DNA of 64,000 bases from Streptomyces sp. CG1. GTDB taxonomy: Bacteria; Actinomycetota; Actinomycetes; Streptomycetales; Streptomycetaceae. A program made the position numbers and the translations under genes. Positions 44,601 through 54,470 of this stretch are shown in pieces; position 1 is the first letter of the stretch; every line of letters starts with the position of its first letter. The DNA lies in contig NZ_CP163518.1 of the NCBI RefSeq assembly GCF_041080625.1, positions 9,603,501-9,667,500 of the forward strand, read 5' to 3'. The notes under the pieces are model-generated. The model made no database searches and was not told where the DNA came from. It worked only from the letters and a program-made list of their open reading frames with translations.

Positions 44601-47600
44601 AGCTGGGAGCTGCCGCACACGCCACCGACCAGGCGCTGTTCCACATCGCTTGGCGCAACGTTGCGGCGAGTTCTCCAACGACGGCTCCTCTTCCGACTGC
44701 CGTGATCTGCCCGGACTTCGCGGAGCTGCGGGCGGCTGTGGAGGCGGGAACGGCGACTGTTCCGGACGTGGTTCTTGCGTTCTTCACGACGCACACACAG
44801 GACAGCACCGGTGTGCGGGAGGCGACGCGTCGTGCCCTGGAGATGCTCCAGGGCTGGTTGGCTGAGGAGCGGTTCGCCCGGTCGCGTCTGGTGGTGTTGA
44901 CCCGGGGTGCGGTGTCCGCGGTGCCGGGTGAGGATGTGACCGATCTGGCGGCTGCGGCCGTGTGGGGTCTGGTGCGTTCGGCGCAGGCCGAGCACCCGGA
45001 CCGGTTCGTGCTGATCGACCTGGACGAGGCGGCCGAGGCGCCGGGTGCGGTGCTTGATGCCGCACTCGCTGCCGGGGAACCGCAGATCGCCGTACGAGAG
45101 GGTGAGCTGTTCGCTCCCAGGCTGGCGCGCGTGAAGGCCGAGACGGTGGCCCGGGCAGGTGCTGCCTGGAACCCTGAGGGCACGGTCCTGCTGACCGGTG
45201 CCACGGGAACGCTGGGCGCTTTGGTGGCCCGGCATCTGGTCGCGCAGCATGGTGTGCGGCACCTGCTGCTGGTGTCCCGGCGGGGCCCTGCGGCGGCGGG
45301 TGCGCCCGAACTGGCAGCGGAACTGACCGATCTGGGTGCGTCGGTGACGGTGGCGGCCTGTGACACGGCTGAGCGGGAGGCTGTGGCGGAGCTGCTGGCG
45401 GCAGTGCCCGCCGAGCATCCGTTGACGGCTGTCGTGCATGCGGCCGGTGTGCTGGACGACGGTGTCATCGCGTCTTTGACGGCGGATCAGCTGGATGCGG
45501 TGCTGCGTCCGAAGGCGGATGCGGCCCTGCACCTTCACGAGCTGACCCGGGACCTGGATCTGTCGGCGTTCGTGCTGTTCTCTTCCGCGGCCGGTACGTT
45601 CGGTGGTGCGGGGCAGGGCAACTACGCGGCGGCGAACGCGTTCGTCGATGCTCTGGCGGCTCACCGCCGGGCCCAGGGTCTGCCGGCGCTGTCGCTGGGC
45701 TGGGGGTTCTGGGCCGAACGCAGCGGCATGACGGGTCACTTGGGTGAGGCGGACATGCGGCGCATGCGCCGCGGCGGTGTCGCGGCGCTCACCTCGGACG
45801 AGGGCCTTGCCCTGTTCGACGCCACGGCTCTCACGGCGGACGCCCCGGCCACGACGGACGCGGTTCTGCTGCCCGTTCGGCTCGACCTGCCCACACTCCG
45901 TACCCAGGCAGGGTCCGGCGTCGTACCGCTGCTGCTGCGGGAGCTGGTGCGTGTTCCCACTCGCCGTTCCGTGGAGGCGTCCGGCACCGGTACAGGCACT
46001 TCAGCGTTGTGGCAGCGCCTGGCACACCTCTCGGAGGCCGAGCGGGAACAGGCCGTACTGGACCTGGCCGCTACCCATGTCGGTGCCGTACTCGGTTACG
46101 CGCCGGGTGACGAGGTCGCGTCCGACCGTGCGTTCAAAGAGTTGGGCTTCGACTCGCTGACGGCCGTGGAGCTGCGGAACCGGCTGAACGCGGCCACGGG
46201 CCTGCGGCTGCCGGCCACGCTGGTCTTCGACTACCCGACGCCGACCGTGCTCGCCCGTCACCTGCTGACGGAACTGTCGGCGGCGAACACCGGCGATCCC
46301 GTTGGCGCGGCACGGCCCGCGCTCCCGGTCGCCCGGACGACAGCCGACGAGCCGATCGCCGTCGTCGCGATGAGCTGCCGGTACCCCGGCGGTGTGCGAG
46401 CCCCGGAAGACCTGTGGTCCCTGCTCACCAAGGGCGCGGATGTGATGTCCGACTTCCCGGACGATCGTGGTTGGGACCTGGAGGCGCTGTACCACCCGGA
46501 CCCTGACCACAAGGGCACGGCGTACGCCCGTGAGGGCGGCTTCCTGTACGACGCGGGCGATTTCGATCCGGCATTCTTCGGGATCTCACCGAACGAGGCG
46601 CTGGCGATGGACCCGCAGCAGCGGCTGCTGCTGGAGACGTCGTGGGAGGCGCTGGAGCGGGCGGGTATCGACCCGGCCTCGGTGCGCGGCAGCCAGACGG
46701 GTGTGTTCGCGGGGATCATGCATCACGACTACGGTCATCTTCAGGGCCCCGACGGCGCTCCCGGCTCCCCCAGCCTCGGCAGCGTCGCCTCGGGCCGTGT
46801 CTCGTACACGTTCGGGTTCGAGGGTCCGGCGGTGACGGTGGACACGGCGTGTTCGTCGTCGCTGGTGGCGCTGCATCTGGCGGTGCAGTCGCTGCGGCAG
46901 GGCGAGTGCTCGCTGGCGCTTGCCGGTGGTGTGACGGTGATGGCGACTCCGGCGCTGTTCGTGGAGTTCAGCCGTCAGCGTGGGCTTGCTCCCGACGGCC
47001 GCTGCAAGGCGTTCGCGGCAGGGGCGGACGGCACCGGGTTTTCCGAGGGTGCGGGCATGCTGCTGCTGGAGCGGCTGTCGGACGCGGAGCGCAATGGTCA
47101 CCAGGTGCTGGCGGTGGTGCGAGGTTCGGCCGTCAACCAGGACGGTGCGAGCAATGGTCTGACGGCGCCGAACGGTCCGTCGCAGCAGCGGGTGATCCGT
47201 GCCGCGCTGGCGAACGCCCGGGTGTCGGCTGCCGAGGTGGACGTGGTCGAGGCGCACGGTACGGGTACGAAGCTGGGTGACCCGATCGAGGCGCAGGCGC
47301 TGCTCGCCACGTACGGTCAGGACCGGCCCGAACATCAGCCGCTGTGGCTTGGCTCGATCAAGTCGAACATCGGGCACACGCAGGCCGCGGCCGGTGTGGC
47401 CGGTGTGATGAAGATGGTGCTGGCGATGCGGCACGGTGCCGTGCCTCGCACCTTGCACGTCGACGAGGCTTCGCCGCACGTGGACTGGAGTGCGGGCGAC
47501 GTCGAACTGCTCACCGAGGCTGTCGCATGGCCGGAGACCGGTCGGCCCCGGCGGGCGGGTGTGTCGTCCTTCGGGATCAGCGGCACGAACGCCCACGTCA

Positions 47601-50600
47601 TCCTCGAGCAGGCACCGCCGACGCCGCAGGAGCCACCGACGCCGCAGGAGCCGGCGGACGGCGCGGCTGACAGTTCGGTGCTGTTGCCCTGGGTGGTGTC
47701 GGCGAAGTCCCGCAGTGCGCTGCGGGGGCAGGCGGAGCGGTTGCTGCTGTTGACGCGGGACGAGGCCGAGGCCGCGCCTACCGATGTGGCGTTCTCCCTC
47801 GTCACGTCGCGGTCGCAGCTCGAACACCGTGCCGTGGTGCTGGCCGACGAGCGGTCCGGGTTCGCCGCCGGACTGGCCGCGTTGACGGCGGGCGAGTCGG
47901 CGGCCGGTGTGGTCCAGGGCCAGGCGGTACCCGGGAAGCTGGCACTGCTGTTCTCGGGGCAAGGCAGCCAGCGGCTCGGCATGGGCCGGGAGCTGTACGC
48001 GGCCCACCCGGTGTTCGCGGAGGCCTTCGACGAGGTCTGCGCGCGGTTCGACCTGCTGCTGGAACGCCCCCTGCGCGAGGTGGTGTTCGAGGATGCCGAC
48101 GCCCTGAACGCCACCGTGTTCACCCAGTGCGGCCTGTTCGCCCTGGAGGTCGCCCTCTACCGGCTGACCGACTCCTGGGGTGTGCGGCCGGACTATGTCG
48201 CCGGGCACTCCATCGGTGAGATCGCCGCGGCGTACGCGGCCGGGGTGTGGTCCCTGGACGACGCCTGCGCCCTGGTGGCGGCACGCGGCCGGTTGATGCA
48301 GGCCCTTCCCGCGGGTGGGGCGATGCTCGCGGTGCAGGCGGATGAGGCCTCCGTGCGTGCCGTCCTGGCCGGCCGTGCGGACGTGGACGTGGCGGCGGTC
48401 AACGGGCCCTCGTCCGTGGTGGTCTCCGGTGCCGAGGCCCCGGTGGCTGACCTGGAGCGGATCTGGCGGACCGAGGGGCGCCGAGTGCGGCGTCTGCGGG
48501 TGTCGCACGCCTTCCACTCCCCGTTGATGGAGCCGATGCTGGGCGCGTTCCGGGACACCGCCGAGCAACTGTCGTACCAGGCACCGCGGATCCCGCTCGT
48601 GTCGAACCTGACCGGCACCCTCGCCACGGACCAGGAAGTGTGTGACCCGGAGTACTGGGTTCGCCATGTCCGTGAGGCGGTACGTTTCGGGGACGGCATC
48701 GCACATCTCGCCGGCCACGGCGTCACGGCCTGCCTGGAACTGGGCCCGGACGGGGTTCTGTCCGGGATGGGTCAGGAGAGCGCGCCGACGATGCTGTTCG
48801 CGCCGGTACTGCGGGCCGACCGGGACGAGGCTGCCTCGGTGCTGGAGGCGCTGGCCCGTGTCCATGTCCAGGGCCACACCGTGGACTGGGCCGCTCTCCT
48901 CGGCGGCGGGCGTGCCCGTCGTGTCGAGCTGCCGACGTACGCGTTCCAGCGTCAGCGGTTCTGGCTGGAGTCGGCGCCCGCCACGGTGGGTGATGTGGCC
49001 GCGGCCGGTCTGTCCACCGCCGATCACCCGCTGCTGGGTGCGGCCGTGGCGCTGCCGGCCACCGATGGGGCGCTTCTGACGGGCCGTCTGTCGCTGCGTA
49101 CCCACCCGTGGCTGGCCGATCACACCCTGGCCGGGGTGACGTTGCTGCCGGGCACCGCGTTCGTGGAGCTGGCGCTGCGCGCGGGCGATGCCGTCGGCTG
49201 CGACAGGCTGGAGGAACTGACGCTGGAAGCGCCGTTGGCACTGCCCGAGGACGGGGCGGTCCCCGTGCAGGTGGCCGTCGGGGGGCCCGACGAACTCGGG
49301 CGGCGCTCGGTGAGCGTGTACTCGCAGGCGCCGGAAGGTGCCTGGACCCGGCACGCCACGGGTGCGATCGCCGACGGCGGATCATCCACTGGCACCGATA
49401 CGGCCGAGGCGTGGCCGCCGGCGGACGCGGAAGCGGTCGACGTCGCCGGCCTGTACGAGCGGCTCGCGCAGAACGGCTTCGGGTACGGACCGACGTTCCA
49501 GGGGCTGCGCGCCGTGTGGCGTCGCGGTGAGGAGGTGTTCGCGGAGGTCCGGCTGCCCGAGGAGCAGTGGTCCGAGGCCAGGCAGCTCGGGGTCCACCCC
49601 GCCCTGCTGGACGGGGCGTTGCACGCGATGGCGTTCGGCGGGTTCGTCAGGCTGCCCGGCTCCGGCGGGACCGGGGCGGACGGGGGCGAGGGGGATGAGC
49701 GGGCGGCCGTCGGCAACACCGGACGGGTCCGGCTCCCCTTCGCCTGGAACGGCGTGGCGCTGCACGCGGCGGGTGCGTCCGCACTGCGGATACGCATGGC
49801 TCCGGCGGGACCGGACACGGTGACGCTCACCGCGGTCGACGAGTCGGGCCGGTCGGTGCTCTCGGTGGAATCCCTCGTGACCCGGGCGATCTCGCACGAA
49901 CAGCTCAGCCAGGCGCACGGAACGTTCCACGAGTCCCTCTTCCGGCTCGCGTGGAGCCCGGTGACGGGGTCCGCCGGGTCCGGTACCGCGGGCATGTGGG
50001 CGGTGCTCGGCGACGACGGCGCACATCTGCCGACGGCGCTGAAGTCGGCGGGTGCCTCGGGGGCGCAGGCCGAGAGGTTCACCGACCTGGATGCCCTGGC
50101 CCGGTCCGTGGCGGCCGGCCGGAGGACTCCGGACCTGGTGTTCGTGCCGCTCTTCTCGGAGCCGGACGCCGCCGCACATCCGGCGGGCGAGCCGCGCGAG
50201 CCGTCCGCCGGGCAGGTCCGCGCCGCGGTGCACCGCGCGCTGGGGCTGGCGCAGTCGTGGCTGGCCGAGGAGCGGTTCGGCCGTTCGCGGCTGGTGTTCG
50301 TCACTCGGGGCGCGATCGCCGTCCGGCCCGGGGACGAGCTGTCCGACCCGGCCTGCGCCGCGGCGTGGGGTCTCGTCCGGGCGGCTCAGTCGGAGAACCC
50401 CCACCGGTTCCTGCTGCTGGACCTCGACGACGAGGAGGCCTCCTTCGCCGTCCTGCCGCAGCTCCTGGGCGGGGACGAACCGCAGCTCGCGGTGCGCGAG
50501 GGGCGGGCCCTGGCACCGCGGCTCGCCAAGGCACGCGTGGCCCGCCCCGCAGAGGCCGGGCAGGGCGCCGGGGACGAGAGCACTCCCGGCACCGCTCCGG

Positions 50601-52654
50601 TGTGGGACGCGGACGGCACGGTGCTCATCACCGGTGCGACCGGCGCGCTGGGGGGCCTGGTGGCTCGGCACCTGGTGGCCGAACACGGCGTACAGCACCT
50701 GTTGCTGACCAGCCGCCGCGGCCAGGCGGCCGACGGTGCCGCCGAACTGGCGGACGAACTGACCGCCATGGGGGCCTCGGTGACGGTGGCCGCCTGCGAC
50801 GTCGCCGACCGCGCCGCCCTCACCGAGCTCCTCGCCACCGTGCCGGCCGGCCACCCGCTGACCGGCGTGGTGCACGCGGCCGGCGTCCTCGACGACGGCG
50901 TTCTCGGCTCGCTGACGCCGGAGCGCGTGGACACGGTGCTCCGTCCGAAGGCCGACGCGGCCGTGAACCTGCATGAGCTGACCCGGGAGCTGCCGTTGTC
51001 GGCGTTCGTGCTCTTCTCGTCGGCGGCGGGCGTGTTCGGTGCCGGCGGTCAGGCCAACTACGCCGCGGCCAACGCGTTCCTGGACGCCCTGGCACAGCAC
51101 CGCCGGGCGGCGGGCCTGCCCGCGACGTCCCTGGCCTGGGGCCTGTGGGCGGAACGCAGCACCATGACGGGCAACCTGGACGACGCGGACGTCCAGCGGC
51201 TGAACCGTTCCGGAATGGCCGCGCTGACCTCCGAGGAGGGTCTGGCCCTCTTCGACCTGGCGGTTGCGGAGGCCTCCGTGCCGGGGGGCGACGACCGTGT
51301 GGCGGATCCCCTCGCGGTGCCGATGCGCCTGGACCTGGCCGCCCTGCGGACGCAGGCAGCCGCGGCCGGGACGCCCGCTGTGCTGCGCGGCCTCGTCCGG
51401 GTTCCGGTGCGCCGGGTGGCCGGCGCCCCCGCCGGCTCCGGCGGGGGCGCCGCGGAGCAGGCACCGCTCGCGCAGCGGCTCACGGGGCTGACCGCGGCGG
51501 AGCAGACCCGCATCCTGACCGAGGTGGTGCGCGTGGCCACCGCCGAGGTGCTCGGTCACGACTCGCCGGACGACGTCGAGGACACCCACGCCTTCCTGGA
51601 GCTGGGCATCACCTCGCTGACCGCGGTGGAGATCCGTAACCGGCTCAATCACGTCACCGGTCTGGTCCTGCCGGCCACTCTGCTCTTCGACCACAGCACG
51701 CCCGCCGCGCTCGCCCAATACCTGGGCAGCCGGCTCGTCCCGGGCGCAGCGGGCGCCGCGCCGGACCAGGACTCGTCCTCCGGGACGGGTGGCGACGGCC
51801 GTCCGGGGGCTGCCCCGGCCGCCGGGGGCGGGACCGGTTCGACGATCGACGCGCTGTACCGGCAGGCGTGCGCCGACGGGCAGTACGTGGCGGGAACCCA
51901 GCTGCTGATGGCGGCTGCCCGGCTGCGTCCGACGTTCAGTTCGGCAGCCGAGCTGACGACCCCGCCCAAGCTCGTCAGGCTGTCGAAGGGCAGCACGGCA
52001 CCGGGCCTGGTGTGCTTCCCGTCGCTGGTGGCCATCTCCGGCGCACGCGAGTACGCCCGTTTCGCCGCGGGCTTCCGGGGCCGGCGGGACGTCACCGTGC
52101 TGCCCGAACCCGGCTTCGCCAAGGGAGAGTTGATTCCGGCGAGTGTCGACGCGGTGGTGGAGATGCAGGCGGAGGCCGCGCTCCGCTGCGCCGGGGACGA
52201 CCCGGTCGTGCTCGTCGGCCGGTCGTCGGGCGGCTGGATCGCCCAGGCGGTCGCCGGATGGCTGGAGGAGCGCGGCAGGGCCGTGTCCGCGGTGGTGATG
52301 CTGGACACCTATCTGCCCCGCAGCGAGGCACTGCCGTGGATCCAGACCAACTTGTCCGGGCAGATGTTCGAGCGCGAGAAGATGTTCGGTGTGGTGGACG
52401 AGGTCCGGCTCACCGCGATGGGCGCCTACATGCGTCTGTTCTCGGACTGGGAGCCGGCTCCGATCGGTGCGCCGATCCTGGCGGTGAAGGCCGAGAACGC
52501 CTTCACAGGAGAGAGCCAGGGCATCGACGAGGAGTCGGCGTGGGGCGACCGGCTCACCCGACTCGCCGTGACCGGTGACCACTTCACGATGATGGAGGAC
52601 CACGCCGGCGTCACCGCCGGAGCCGTCCTCGACTGGCTTGCGGAGAACGTGTGA
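35642..52654 (+). CDS. Type I modular PKS, three modules with terminal thioesterase
   Basis: A 5670-residue protein and the last PKS of the line. ATG 35642 follows a GGGAAAG element. Docking coil residues 1-32 ([21 protein letters not shown]). Module 7: KS 33, AT 559 (YASH 749), DH 926, KR 1416, ACP 1737. Module 8: KS 1806, AT 2330 (YASH 2520), DH 2697, KR 3179, ACP 3501. Module 9: KS 3570, AT 4102 (GHSIGE 4189, HAFH 4289), DH 4461, KR 4993, ACP 5320. The thioesterase spans about 5404-5670, with nucleophile motif GRSSGG near 5527 and the late histidine in [10 protein letters not shown] near 5645. No C-terminal docking segment is present, as expected for a chain-releasing protein. Oddities: altered DH motifs in modules 7 and 8, a duplicated DH Asp motif in module 8, and a last ACP reading LGITSL rather than GFDSL. 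The thioesterase could hydrolyse or macrolactonise; the sequence does not decide. Confidence 0.96.
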   Translation: MSNEDKLRDYLKRVIAELHQTRQRLQEAETADHEPIAIVAMSCRYPGGVRSPEELWQLVSAGAEAVSGFPEDRGWDVEGLYDPDPNAVGRSYAREGGFLHAAGDFDPAFFGISPREALAMDPQQRLLLETSWEAFERAGIDPASVRGTRTGVFTGVMYHDYGAGLDAVPAGLEGYLGNGTAGSIASGRVSYTLGLEGPAVTIDTACSSSLVALHWAAQALRRRECTLALAGGVTVMSTPGTFVEFSRQRGLAPDGRCKPFAAGADGTGWGEGVGMLLLERLSDARRNGHPVLAVVRGSALNQDGASNGLTAPNGPSQQRVIRAALADARLSAKQVDVVEAHGTGTTLGDPIEAQALLATYGQDRPEEQPLRLGSIKSNIGHTQAAAGVAGIIKMVQAMRHGLLPQTLHVDEPSPHVDWSAGAVELLTEATPWPQAEEPRRAGVSSFGISGTNAHIILEEAPAEAPEDEPTAAVVPPAVVPWMLSGKSEAALRAQAAELAAHVAELSPVDVGFSLATTRSVFEQRAVVLDGLPGLEALAEGREVAGVVRGSAAGADGRAVFVFPGQGSQWLGMAAELLGSSPVFAERIGECGAALAPFVDWSLTDILRDTDNEAWLEQVDVVQPVLWAVMVSLAEVWRSYGVEPAAVIGHSQGEIAAAAVAGALSLQDAAKVVALRSKAIRALSGRGGMVSVSLDVETVEERLIAWNGRLAVAAVNGPAVVVVSGDADALNELLERCEADGVRARRIAVDYASHCAHVEEIEDVLLRELAGIVPQAARVPFYSTVTAEVLDTTGLDAGYWYRNLRQTVRFADTVRALLDDGFRLFVESSAHPVLTMGVEQTAEAHTDASVTAVGSLRRDEGGLLRFLTSAAEAFVGGASVDWAGLFEGARRVDLPTYAFQRERYWLETTGLVVSQNAAAGLGLGSADHPLLGAVVALADAEGFLLTGRLSVRTHPWLADHAVAETTLLPGTAFVELALRAGDAVGCDRLEELTLEAPLVLPDDGAVQVQLTVGGPDVAGRRPVAVYSRPEDAPEGSWTRHATGALTDGRAGDGDEAPFDAELAEWPPAGAEPVAVDDLYERLAATGLQYGAAFQGVRVAWRRGDEVFAEVALAEEQRADAGRFGLHPALLDSALHAMALGPDDPEGNAGERRAGLPFVWGGVSLFATGADALRVRLAPAGTDAVAVFVADTTGAPVAAVTSLVTRTVSPEQLGAAARVTDEALFRVAWRKIAQRTPAQSPSTVLCPDLEELRAAVAAGTEAMPDVVLASFTTRTDDGTGSGAGDPAEVRDATCRALEALQAWLAEERFAGSRLVVVTRGAVSAVSGEDVTDLAAAAVWGLVRSAQAEHPDRFVLLDLDEQEVSGELLDAVLASGEPQIAVRSGEPLAPRLARATAGTLTGTGSDSGAVPADSWNPDGTVLLTGATGTLGALVARHLVAEHGVRHLLLISRRGRTAPGASELAAELCELGASVTVAACDAADRAGLAELLRTVPAEHPLTAVVHAAGVLDDGVVESLTPHQIDAVLRPKVDAALHLHELTRDLELAAFVLFSSAAGTFGGAGQGNYAAANAFVDALAAHRRANGLPAVSVGWGLWSERSGMTGHLADTDVRRMHRAGIAALTSDEGLALFDATATLATDSATADAVLLPIRLDLPALRAQAASGVVPTLLRDLLRIPTRRTVEASGTGTGTSALWQRLVRLPEAEQDDVLRTLVCVHVAAVLGHADETAVDSDRAFKELGFDSLTAVELRNRLNAATGLRLPATLVFDYPSPAVLARHLLAEVTAEHGGAAVGAAQPALPAARTTADEPIAIVAMSCRFPGDVSTPEELWQLLEPGTDAMSAFPDDRGWDIDELYEPGSETPGKIYAREGGFLYDAGDFDPAFFGISPREALAMDPQQRLLLETSWEALERAGIDPASVRGSQTGVFAGIMHHDYGLLQGPDGTPGSPSPGSIASGRISYTFGFEGPAVTVDTACSSSLVALHLAVQSLRQGECSLALAGGVTVMATPALFVEFSRQRGLAPDGRCKAFAAGADGTGFSEGAGMLLLERLSDAERNGHQVLAVVRGSAVNQDGASNGLTAPNGPSQQRVIRAALANARVSAAEVDVVEAHGTGTKLGDPIEAQALLATYGQDRPEHQPLWLGSIKSNIGHTQAAAGVAGVMKMVLAMRHGAVPRTLHVDEASPHVDWSAGDVELLTEAVAWPETGRPRRAGVSSFGISGTNAHVILEQAPVTVPEEEPSESSVPPVVVPWVVSAKSEAALRAQAERLMSFVEDRPELATADVATSLVTGRSVFEQRAVVLDGLTGLGALAEGREVAGVVRGSAAGVDGRAVFVFPGQGSQWLGMAAELLAISPVFAERISECAAALAPFVDWSLTDILRDTDDEAWLEQVDVVQPVLWAVMVSLAEVWRSYGVEPAAVIGHSQGEIAAAAVAGALSLQDAAKVVALRSKAIRALSGRGGMVSVSLGVEAVQERLAAWNGRLSVAAVNGPSVVVVSGDAGALDELLAACEADGVRARRIAVDYASHCAHVEEIEDVLLRELADIAPRTGSVPFYSTVSAEVVDTTVLDAGYWYRNLRQTVRFADTVRALLDDGFRLFVESSAHPVLTMGVEQTAEAHINSPVTAVGSLRRDEGGLKRLLTSAAEAFVGGASVDWAGLFEGTGGRRVELPTYAFQRQRYWLEALPAVAGDVAAAGLSSAEHPLLGAVVALADAERFLLTGRLSLRTHPWLADHAVGDVTLLPGTAFVELALRAGDGVGCDRLEELTLEAPLVLPDNGAVQVQLVVEGPQQGGHRRLSVYSRRDDGSDESWTRHASGVLSSAAGTSESATAVDLGVWPPADAEPVAVEHLYERLAVAGLQYGAAFQGVRAVWRRGDEMFAEVALAEEQRAEAGRFGLHPALLDSALHPALLDSALHPVASGSNDLEQSAGERRAGLPFVWGGVSLFATGADALRVRLVPAGPDAVSLFAADTTGAPVAEVTSLVTRSVSPEQLGAAAHATDQALFHIAWRNVAASSPTTAPLPTAVICPDFAELRAAVEAGTATVPDVVLAFFTTHTQDSTGVREATRRALEMLQGWLAEERFARSRLVVLTRGAVSAVPGEDVTDLAAAAVWGLVRSAQAEHPDRFVLIDLDEAAEAPGAVLDAALAAGEPQIAVREGELFAPRLARVKAETVARAGAAWNPEGTVLLTGATGTLGALVARHLVAQHGVRHLLLVSRRGPAAAGAPELAAELTDLGASVTVAACDTAEREAVAELLAAVPAEHPLTAVVHAAGVLDDGVIASLTADQLDAVLRPKADAALHLHELTRDLDLSAFVLFSSAAGTFGGAGQGNYAAANAFVDALAAHRRAQGLPALSLGWGFWAERSGMTGHLGEADMRRMRRGGVAALTSDEGLALFDATALTADAPATTDAVLLPVRLDLPTLRTQAGSGVVPLLLRELVRVPTRRSVEASGTGTGTSALWQRLAHLSEAEREQAVLDLAATHVGAVLGYAPGDEVASDRAFKELGFDSLTAVELRNRLNAATGLRLPATLVFDYPTPTVLARHLLTELSAANTGDPVGAARPALPVARTTADEPIAVVAMSCRYPGGVRAPEDLWSLLTKGADVMSDFPDDRGWDLEALYHPDPDHKGTAYAREGGFLYDAGDFDPAFFGISPNEALAMDPQQRLLLETSWEALERAGIDPASVRGSQTGVFAGIMHHDYGHLQGPDGAPGSPSLGSVASGRVSYTFGFEGPAVTVDTACSSSLVALHLAVQSLRQGECSLALAGGVTVMATPALFVEFSRQRGLAPDGRCKAFAAGADGTGFSEGAGMLLLERLSDAERNGHQVLAVVRGSAVNQDGASNGLTAPNGPSQQRVIRAALANARVSAAEVDVVEAHGTGTKLGDPIEAQALLATYGQDRPEHQPLWLGSIKSNIGHTQAAAGVAGVMKMVLAMRHGAVPRTLHVDEASPHVDWSAGDVELLTEAVAWPETGRPRRAGVSSFGISGTNAHVILEQAPPTPQEPPTPQEPADGAADSSVLLPWVVSAKSRSALRGQAERLLLLTRDEAEAAPTDVAFSLVTSRSQLEHRAVVLADERSGFAAGLAALTAGESAAGVVQGQAVPGKLALLFSGQGSQRLGMGRELYAAHPVFAEAFDEVCARFDLLLERPLREVVFEDADALNATVFTQCGLFALEVALYRLTDSWGVRPDYVAGHSIGEIAAAYAAGVWSLDDACALVAARGRLMQALPAGGAMLAVQADEASVRAVLAGRADVDVAAVNGPSSVVVSGAEAPVADLERIWRTEGRRVRRLRVSHAFHSPLMEPMLGAFRDTAEQLSYQAPRIPLVSNLTGTLATDQEVCDPEYWVRHVREAVRFGDGIAHLAGHGVTACLELGPDGVLSGMGQESAPTMLFAPVLRADRDEAASVLEALARVHVQGHTVDWAALLGGGRARRVELPTYAFQRQRFWLESAPATVGDVAAAGLSTADHPLLGAAVALPATDGALLTGRLSLRTHPWLADHTLAGVTLLPGTAFVELALRAGDAVGCDRLEELTLEAPLALPEDGAVPVQVAVGGPDELGRRSVSVYSQAPEGAWTRHATGAIADGGSSTGTDTAEAWPPADAEAVDVAGLYERLAQNGFGYGPTFQGLRAVWRRGEEVFAEVRLPEEQWSEARQLGVHPALLDGALHAMAFGGFVRLPGSGGTGADGGEGDERAAVGNTGRVRLPFAWNGVALHAAGASALRIRMAPAGPDTVTLTAVDESGRSVLSVESLVTRAISHEQLSQAHGTFHESLFRLAWSPVTGSAGSGTAGMWAVLGDDGAHLPTALKSAGASGAQAERFTDLDALARSVAAGRRTPDLVFVPLFSEPDAAAHPAGEPREPSAGQVRAAVHRALGLAQSWLAEERFGRSRLVFVTRGAIAVRPGDELSDPACAAAWGLVRAAQSENPHRFLLLDLDDEEASFAVLPQLLGGDEPQLAVREGRALAPRLAKARVARPAEAGQGAGDESTPGTAPVWDADGTVLITGATGALGGLVARHLVAEHGVQHLLLTSRRGQAADGAAELADELTAMGASVTVAACDVADRAALTELLATVPAGHPLTGVVHAAGVLDDGVLGSLTPERVDTVLRPKADAAVNLHELTRELPLSAFVLFSSAAGVFGAGGQANYAAANAFLDALAQHRRAAGLPATSLAWGLWAERSTMTGNLDDADVQRLNRSGMAALTSEEGLALFDLAVAEASVPGGDDRVADPLAVPMRLDLAALRTQAAAAGTPAVLRGLVRVPVRRVAGAPAGSGGGAAEQAPLAQRLTGLTAAEQTRILTEVVRVATAEVLGHDSPDDVEDTHAFLELGITSLTAVEIRNRLNHVTGLVLPATLLFDHSTPAALAQYLGSRLVPGAAGAAPDQDSSSGTGGDGRPGAAPAAGGGTGSTIDALYRQACADGQYVAGTQLLMAAARLRPTFSSAAELTTPPKLVRLSKGSTAPGLVCFPSLVAISGAREYARFAAGFRGRRDVTVLPEPGFAKGELIPASVDAVVEMQAEAALRCAGDDPVVLVGRSSGGWIAQAVAGWLEERGRAVSAVVMLDTYLPRSEALPWIQTNLSGQMFEREKMFGVVDEVRLTAMGAYMRLFSDWEPAPIGAPILAVKAENAFTGESQGIDEESAWGDRLTRLAVTGDHFTMMEDHAGVTAGAVLDWLAENV
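35741..40975 (+). other. PKS module 7: KS-AT(mM)-DH(altered)-KR(B)-ACP
   Basis: AT YASH indicates methylmalonyl. In the DH HxxxGxxxxP motif the Gly is Glu ([10 protein letters not shown], about nt 38517); the His, the Pro and the Asp motif [11 protein letters not shown] are kept. KR is LDD B-type. Prediction: adds C5-C6 (6-methyl) and gives either C6=C7 or a hydroxyl at C7, depending on DH activity. Its DH-KR region is close to that of module 8, so the two probably share a recent common ancestor. Confidence 0.83.
41505..42310 (+). repeat. KS repeat (modules 8 and 9), about 0.8 kb
   Basis: Matches 46797-47602 at an offset of 5292, starting just after the variable loop of each KS and ending at the KS C-terminal motif ([13 protein letters not shown]). 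It is a near-perfect direct repeat inside one gene. Confidence 0.85.
42290..43660 (+). repeat. KS/AT linker plus AT repeat (modules 3 and 8), about 1.35 kb
   Basis: Matches about 15663-17033 at an offset of 26627, including the linker ([20 protein letters not shown]). The copies sit in two different genes, so this is inter-gene duplication or conversion. Confidence 0.85.
44315..44368 (+). repeat. 27-nt tandem duplication in the module 8 DH
   Basis: Unit 1 at 44315-44341 and unit 2 at 44342-44368 differ by one base (CAC/CAT). Each encodes HPALLDSAL, so the DH catalytic Asp motif is present twice and nine residues are inserted. No other DH in the window has this. Confidence 0.95.
46348..51725 (+). 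other. PKS module 9: KS-AT(malonyl)-DH-KR(B)-ACP
   Basis: AT GHSIGE/HAFH indicates malonyl. The AT DNA is more divergent and GC3-rich than in modules 2, 4 and 6, so it has not been homogenised with them. [12 protein letters not shown] and [11 protein letters not shown] are intact; KR is B-type. KS reads [12 protein letters not shown] where the others read SPREA or SPREAT. The ACP serine sits in LGITSL. Prediction: adds C1-C2 and forms C2=C3. Confidence 0.85.
51850..52651 (+). other. Terminal thioesterase domain
   Basis: An alpha/beta-hydrolase domain at the C-terminus of the last PKS. It follows a Gly/Ala/Pro-rich linker after the last ACP. The nucleophile elbow is GRSSGG at about nt 52217-52234, and the catalytic histidine lies in [10 protein letters not shown] near the end. 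It releases the finished chain as an acid or macrolactone. Confidence 0.9.
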
Positions 52655-52708
52655 TGTGAGCGCGCGGCCGTGTGCCGTGAGCTGGATCGCTCGTCGCGAG
52701 AGAAAAGA

Positions 52709-52765
52709 CGGAACCCGGAAGGGCGCCTGTGCGTCCTTCGGGCCGCAGGTTCCCTTCCGGGTCCG
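52709..52765 (+). terminator. Large hairpin after the PKS genes
   Basis: ACCCGGAAGGG (52713-52723) pairs perfectly with CCCTTCCGGGT (52752-52762). With one bulged A the stem extends to CGG/CCG outside. The loop is about 28 nt and there is no T-run. It lies between the thioesterase stop and the methyltransferase. It may limit read-through or stabilise the PKS mRNA. Confidence 0.5.
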
Positions 52766-52806
52766 TTGATGACCGATTGCAGATTGTAATTTTCAGAAAG
52801 AGGAGA
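52764..52806 (+). promoter_or_regulatory. Weak promoter candidate and ribosome binding site for the methyltransferase
   Basis: A locally AT-rich stretch contains TTGATG and a TAATTT-like box about 15 nt apart, followed by AGGAG at 52801-52805 just ahead of GTG 52811. The ribosome binding site is clear. The promoter is speculative because the spacing is short. Confidence 0.35.
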
Positions 52807-52810
52807 AGAA

Positions 52811-53659
52811 GTGACGTCTTTGAACATCACCCCCGTCGGTGAGCAGGTGGGCCAGTTCTACGACCAGCTGATGGGTGCGTTCGACGCCTCGCTGTACGGC
52901 CCCAACATCCACGTGGGCTTCTGGAACGGCCAGGACGACACCACCGGGCTGGAGGACGCCGCCAACCGGCTCACGGACATGATGATCGAGCGCCTTCAGG
53001 TCGGCCCCGGCGACCGTGTGCTGGACATCGGCTGTGGCCTCGGCGGGCCGGCGATCCGGCTTGCGCAGAAGACGGGCGCCGAGGTCGTGGGCGTCAGCGT
53101 CAGCCGCAAGCAGGTGGACAAGGCCAACGAGCTGGCCGAGGCGGCCGGTGTCAGCGGCAAGGTCAGCTTCCAGCACGGCGACGCGATGAACCTGCCGTTC
53201 GACGACGCCTCGTTCAGCGCCGTGTGGATGCTGGAGTCCGTCATGCAGATGCCCGACCGGACGGCGGCGCTCACCGAGGCGGCCCGCGTGCTGCACCATG
53301 GCGGCCGGCTCGCGCTCACCGACAACTACGAGCGGGAGACCATCTCGGACGAGCGGCGCCCGGTGATCGAGGGCATCCTCAAGCGGTACCTCACGCAGTC
53401 GCCGGCGTCCTTCGAGGCCTACCCGTCCATGCTGCGCGAGGCGGGTCTGCGCTGCGCCGAGATCATCGACGTCAGCGAGAACACCACCCGGCAGTCGGTC
53501 AAGCGGCTCGGCGAGGCGCTCGCCAAGAACATGGAGCAGCTCGCCGCCAAGGTCGAGCCGGAGGTCTTCGCCAAGCTGAAGCCGGCCGAGGGGGAGAACC
53601 TGGAGATGCCCGAGCTGGGCTACCTGATCGTGACGGCACGGCGGCCCGCGGTCGCGTAA
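52811..53659 (+). CDS. SAM-dependent methyltransferase (UbiE/sterol-MT-like), probable tailoring O-methyltransferase
   Basis: A 282-residue class I methyltransferase. GTG 52811 is chosen because AGGAG lies a few bases upstream. Motif I is VLDIGCGLGGPAI near residue 70, followed by an acidic loop and HGDAMNLPFDDASF, the usual motif II/III region. The N-terminus (VGQFYDQLMGAFDASLYGPNIHVGFW) resembles the small-molecule methyltransferase family that includes polyketide and rebeccamycin O-methyltransferases. The gene sits directly after the thioesterase-bearing PKS and before a strong terminator. The likely role is O-methylation of a hydroxyl on the released polyketide. The target position cannot be read from the sequence, and C- or N-methylation is possible. 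Confidence 0.85.
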   Translation: MTSLNITPVGEQVGQFYDQLMGAFDASLYGPNIHVGFWNGQDDTTGLEDAANRLTDMMIERLQVGPGDRVLDIGCGLGGPAIRLAQKTGAEVVGVSVSRKQVDKANELAEAAGVSGKVSFQHGDAMNLPFDDASFSAVWMLESVMQMPDRTAALTEAARVLHHGGRLALTDNYERETISDERRPVIEGILKRYLTQSPASFEAYPSMLREAGLRCAEIIDVSENTTRQSVKRLGEALAKNMEQLAAKVEPEVFAKLKPAEGENLEMPELGYLIVTARRPAVA

Positions 53660-53670
53660 CCGCTCGGCGA

Positions 53671-53720
53671 CGGCGACGTGCCGCACGGCCGGTTCTTCCG
53701 GCCGTGCGGCACGTTCGCCG
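53671..53720 (+). terminator. Strong bidirectional hairpin terminator
   Basis: A 17-bp perfect stem (53676-53692 with 53698-53714) around the loop TTCTT. Five more pairs lie outside with one bulged base. It is placed 11 nt after the methyltransferase stop. GC-rich hairpins without T-runs are common Streptomyces terminators. Confidence 0.8.
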
Positions 53721-53906
53721 GTGTCGCACAGGGTTCGAGGTGTGCAAGGGGGGTGCGGACGCAGTGCGGCGAAATGGGCAGGCCGCCCGACGGCCGGCCG
53801 CACGGCTCCTTGGAGAATGCGCGAGGCCGCCACCGGAAAGCACTGTGTATTTACTGCGCATCGCCTCTCACGATATGGCACATCACCTGTTCCGGTAGAG
53901 CCTGGA

Positions 53907-53933
53907 TCCACCCCGGACAGAGGCCGGGGTGGA
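53907..53933. terminator. Short GC hairpin in the intergenic region
   Basis: CCACCCCGG (53908-53916) and CCGGGGTGG (53924-53932) form a perfect stem, extended by one T-A pair, with a 7-nt loop. It could be a second terminator or part of a regulatory site. There is no T-run. Confidence 0.4.
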
Positions 53934-54182
53934 CTCGAATTACTTGACCGCACGACATTTACAATTGCGCGTGAATGGGTTTTTCAGTGGCTTCGTCCGG
54001 TGCCGATCCGGATACCACAGTCCGGCGAATCAGGGTCCGCCGTCGACCGATTCGGCCTCCGGTGACCGGCGAACTTCGCGACCCGGCCTCGACGGGGGAT
54101 TCCCCTGTGTGGAATATATCAATCCGCTAGTCGGTCGCCGCACTGCGGGCACAGTGGTCTATCCAATGGGCAATGTCAAGGC

Positions 54183-54211
54183 TTGATCCACAATGAAAAG
54201 CGAACTAATGT
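54183..54211 (+). promoter_or_regulatory. Candidate sigma-70-type promoter for the tailoring operon
   Basis: TTGATC (54183-54188) and TAATGT (54206-54211) are separated by exactly 17 nt. They lie in AT-rich DNA upstream of the six-gene operon. This fits the Streptomyces housekeeping consensus (TTGAC-N17-TANNNT). The first start codon is 260 nt downstream, which leaves a long leader. Confidence 0.5.
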
Positions 54212-54470
54212 CTGTCGGGTCGGAAAAGTCGTGGGCTCGGCAGGAGAGGTGAACTGCACGAGCTGATGGAACCATACGTCAGGATCAGGGGAAAAGCGTG
54301 TCGACTTCCGCAGATTTCAGTTTACGACCCACTGTCCCTGACCTGTTGAGTTATTCCGGACGGAGAAGGTTCCGTCATCCGGTCCACCGGCCGGTGCCCG
54401 CGTCTGAATACCACGTACGGCGCGGCTTTCGTGACGCCGGGGAGCGCTGTCCCGGCACGGAGATCCGCCG

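Larger units (their letters stand above)
41056..46265 (+). other. PKS module 8: KS-AT(mM)-DH(altered, duplicated motif)-KR(B)-ACP
   Basis: AT YASH indicates methylmalonyl. The DH motif reads [10 protein letters not shown] (about nt 43827), with Asp in place of Gly at His+4. The catalytic Asp motif HPALLDSAL occurs twice in tandem (nt 44318-44371). KR is B-type. Prediction: adds C3-C4 (4-methyl) and gives C4=C5 or a hydroxyl at C5. Confidence 0.83.
53721..54470. other. Non-coding region of about 750 bp, relatively AT-rich
   Basis: I see no convincing gene here. GC content falls visibly from about 53840 to 54350. Frames that stay open lack the third-position GC bias of the real genes. It holds a perfect hairpin (53907-53933) and a promoter candidate (54183-54211) for the downstream operon, leaving a leader of about 250 nt before the first start codon. 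Confidence 0.7.

Noticed and set aside
35642..52654. Naming the product (bafilomycin, pulvomycin and leptomycin families were considered)
   Set aside because: Extender and reduction patterns do not match these well enough, no methoxymalonyl or sugar genes are in view, and the early modules are missing.
53929..54186. Possible small gene of 85 codons upstream of the kinase-like gene
   Set aside because: It lacks third-position GC bias, a ribosome binding site and recognisable motifs, and it lies in AT-rich DNA with promoter-like elements.
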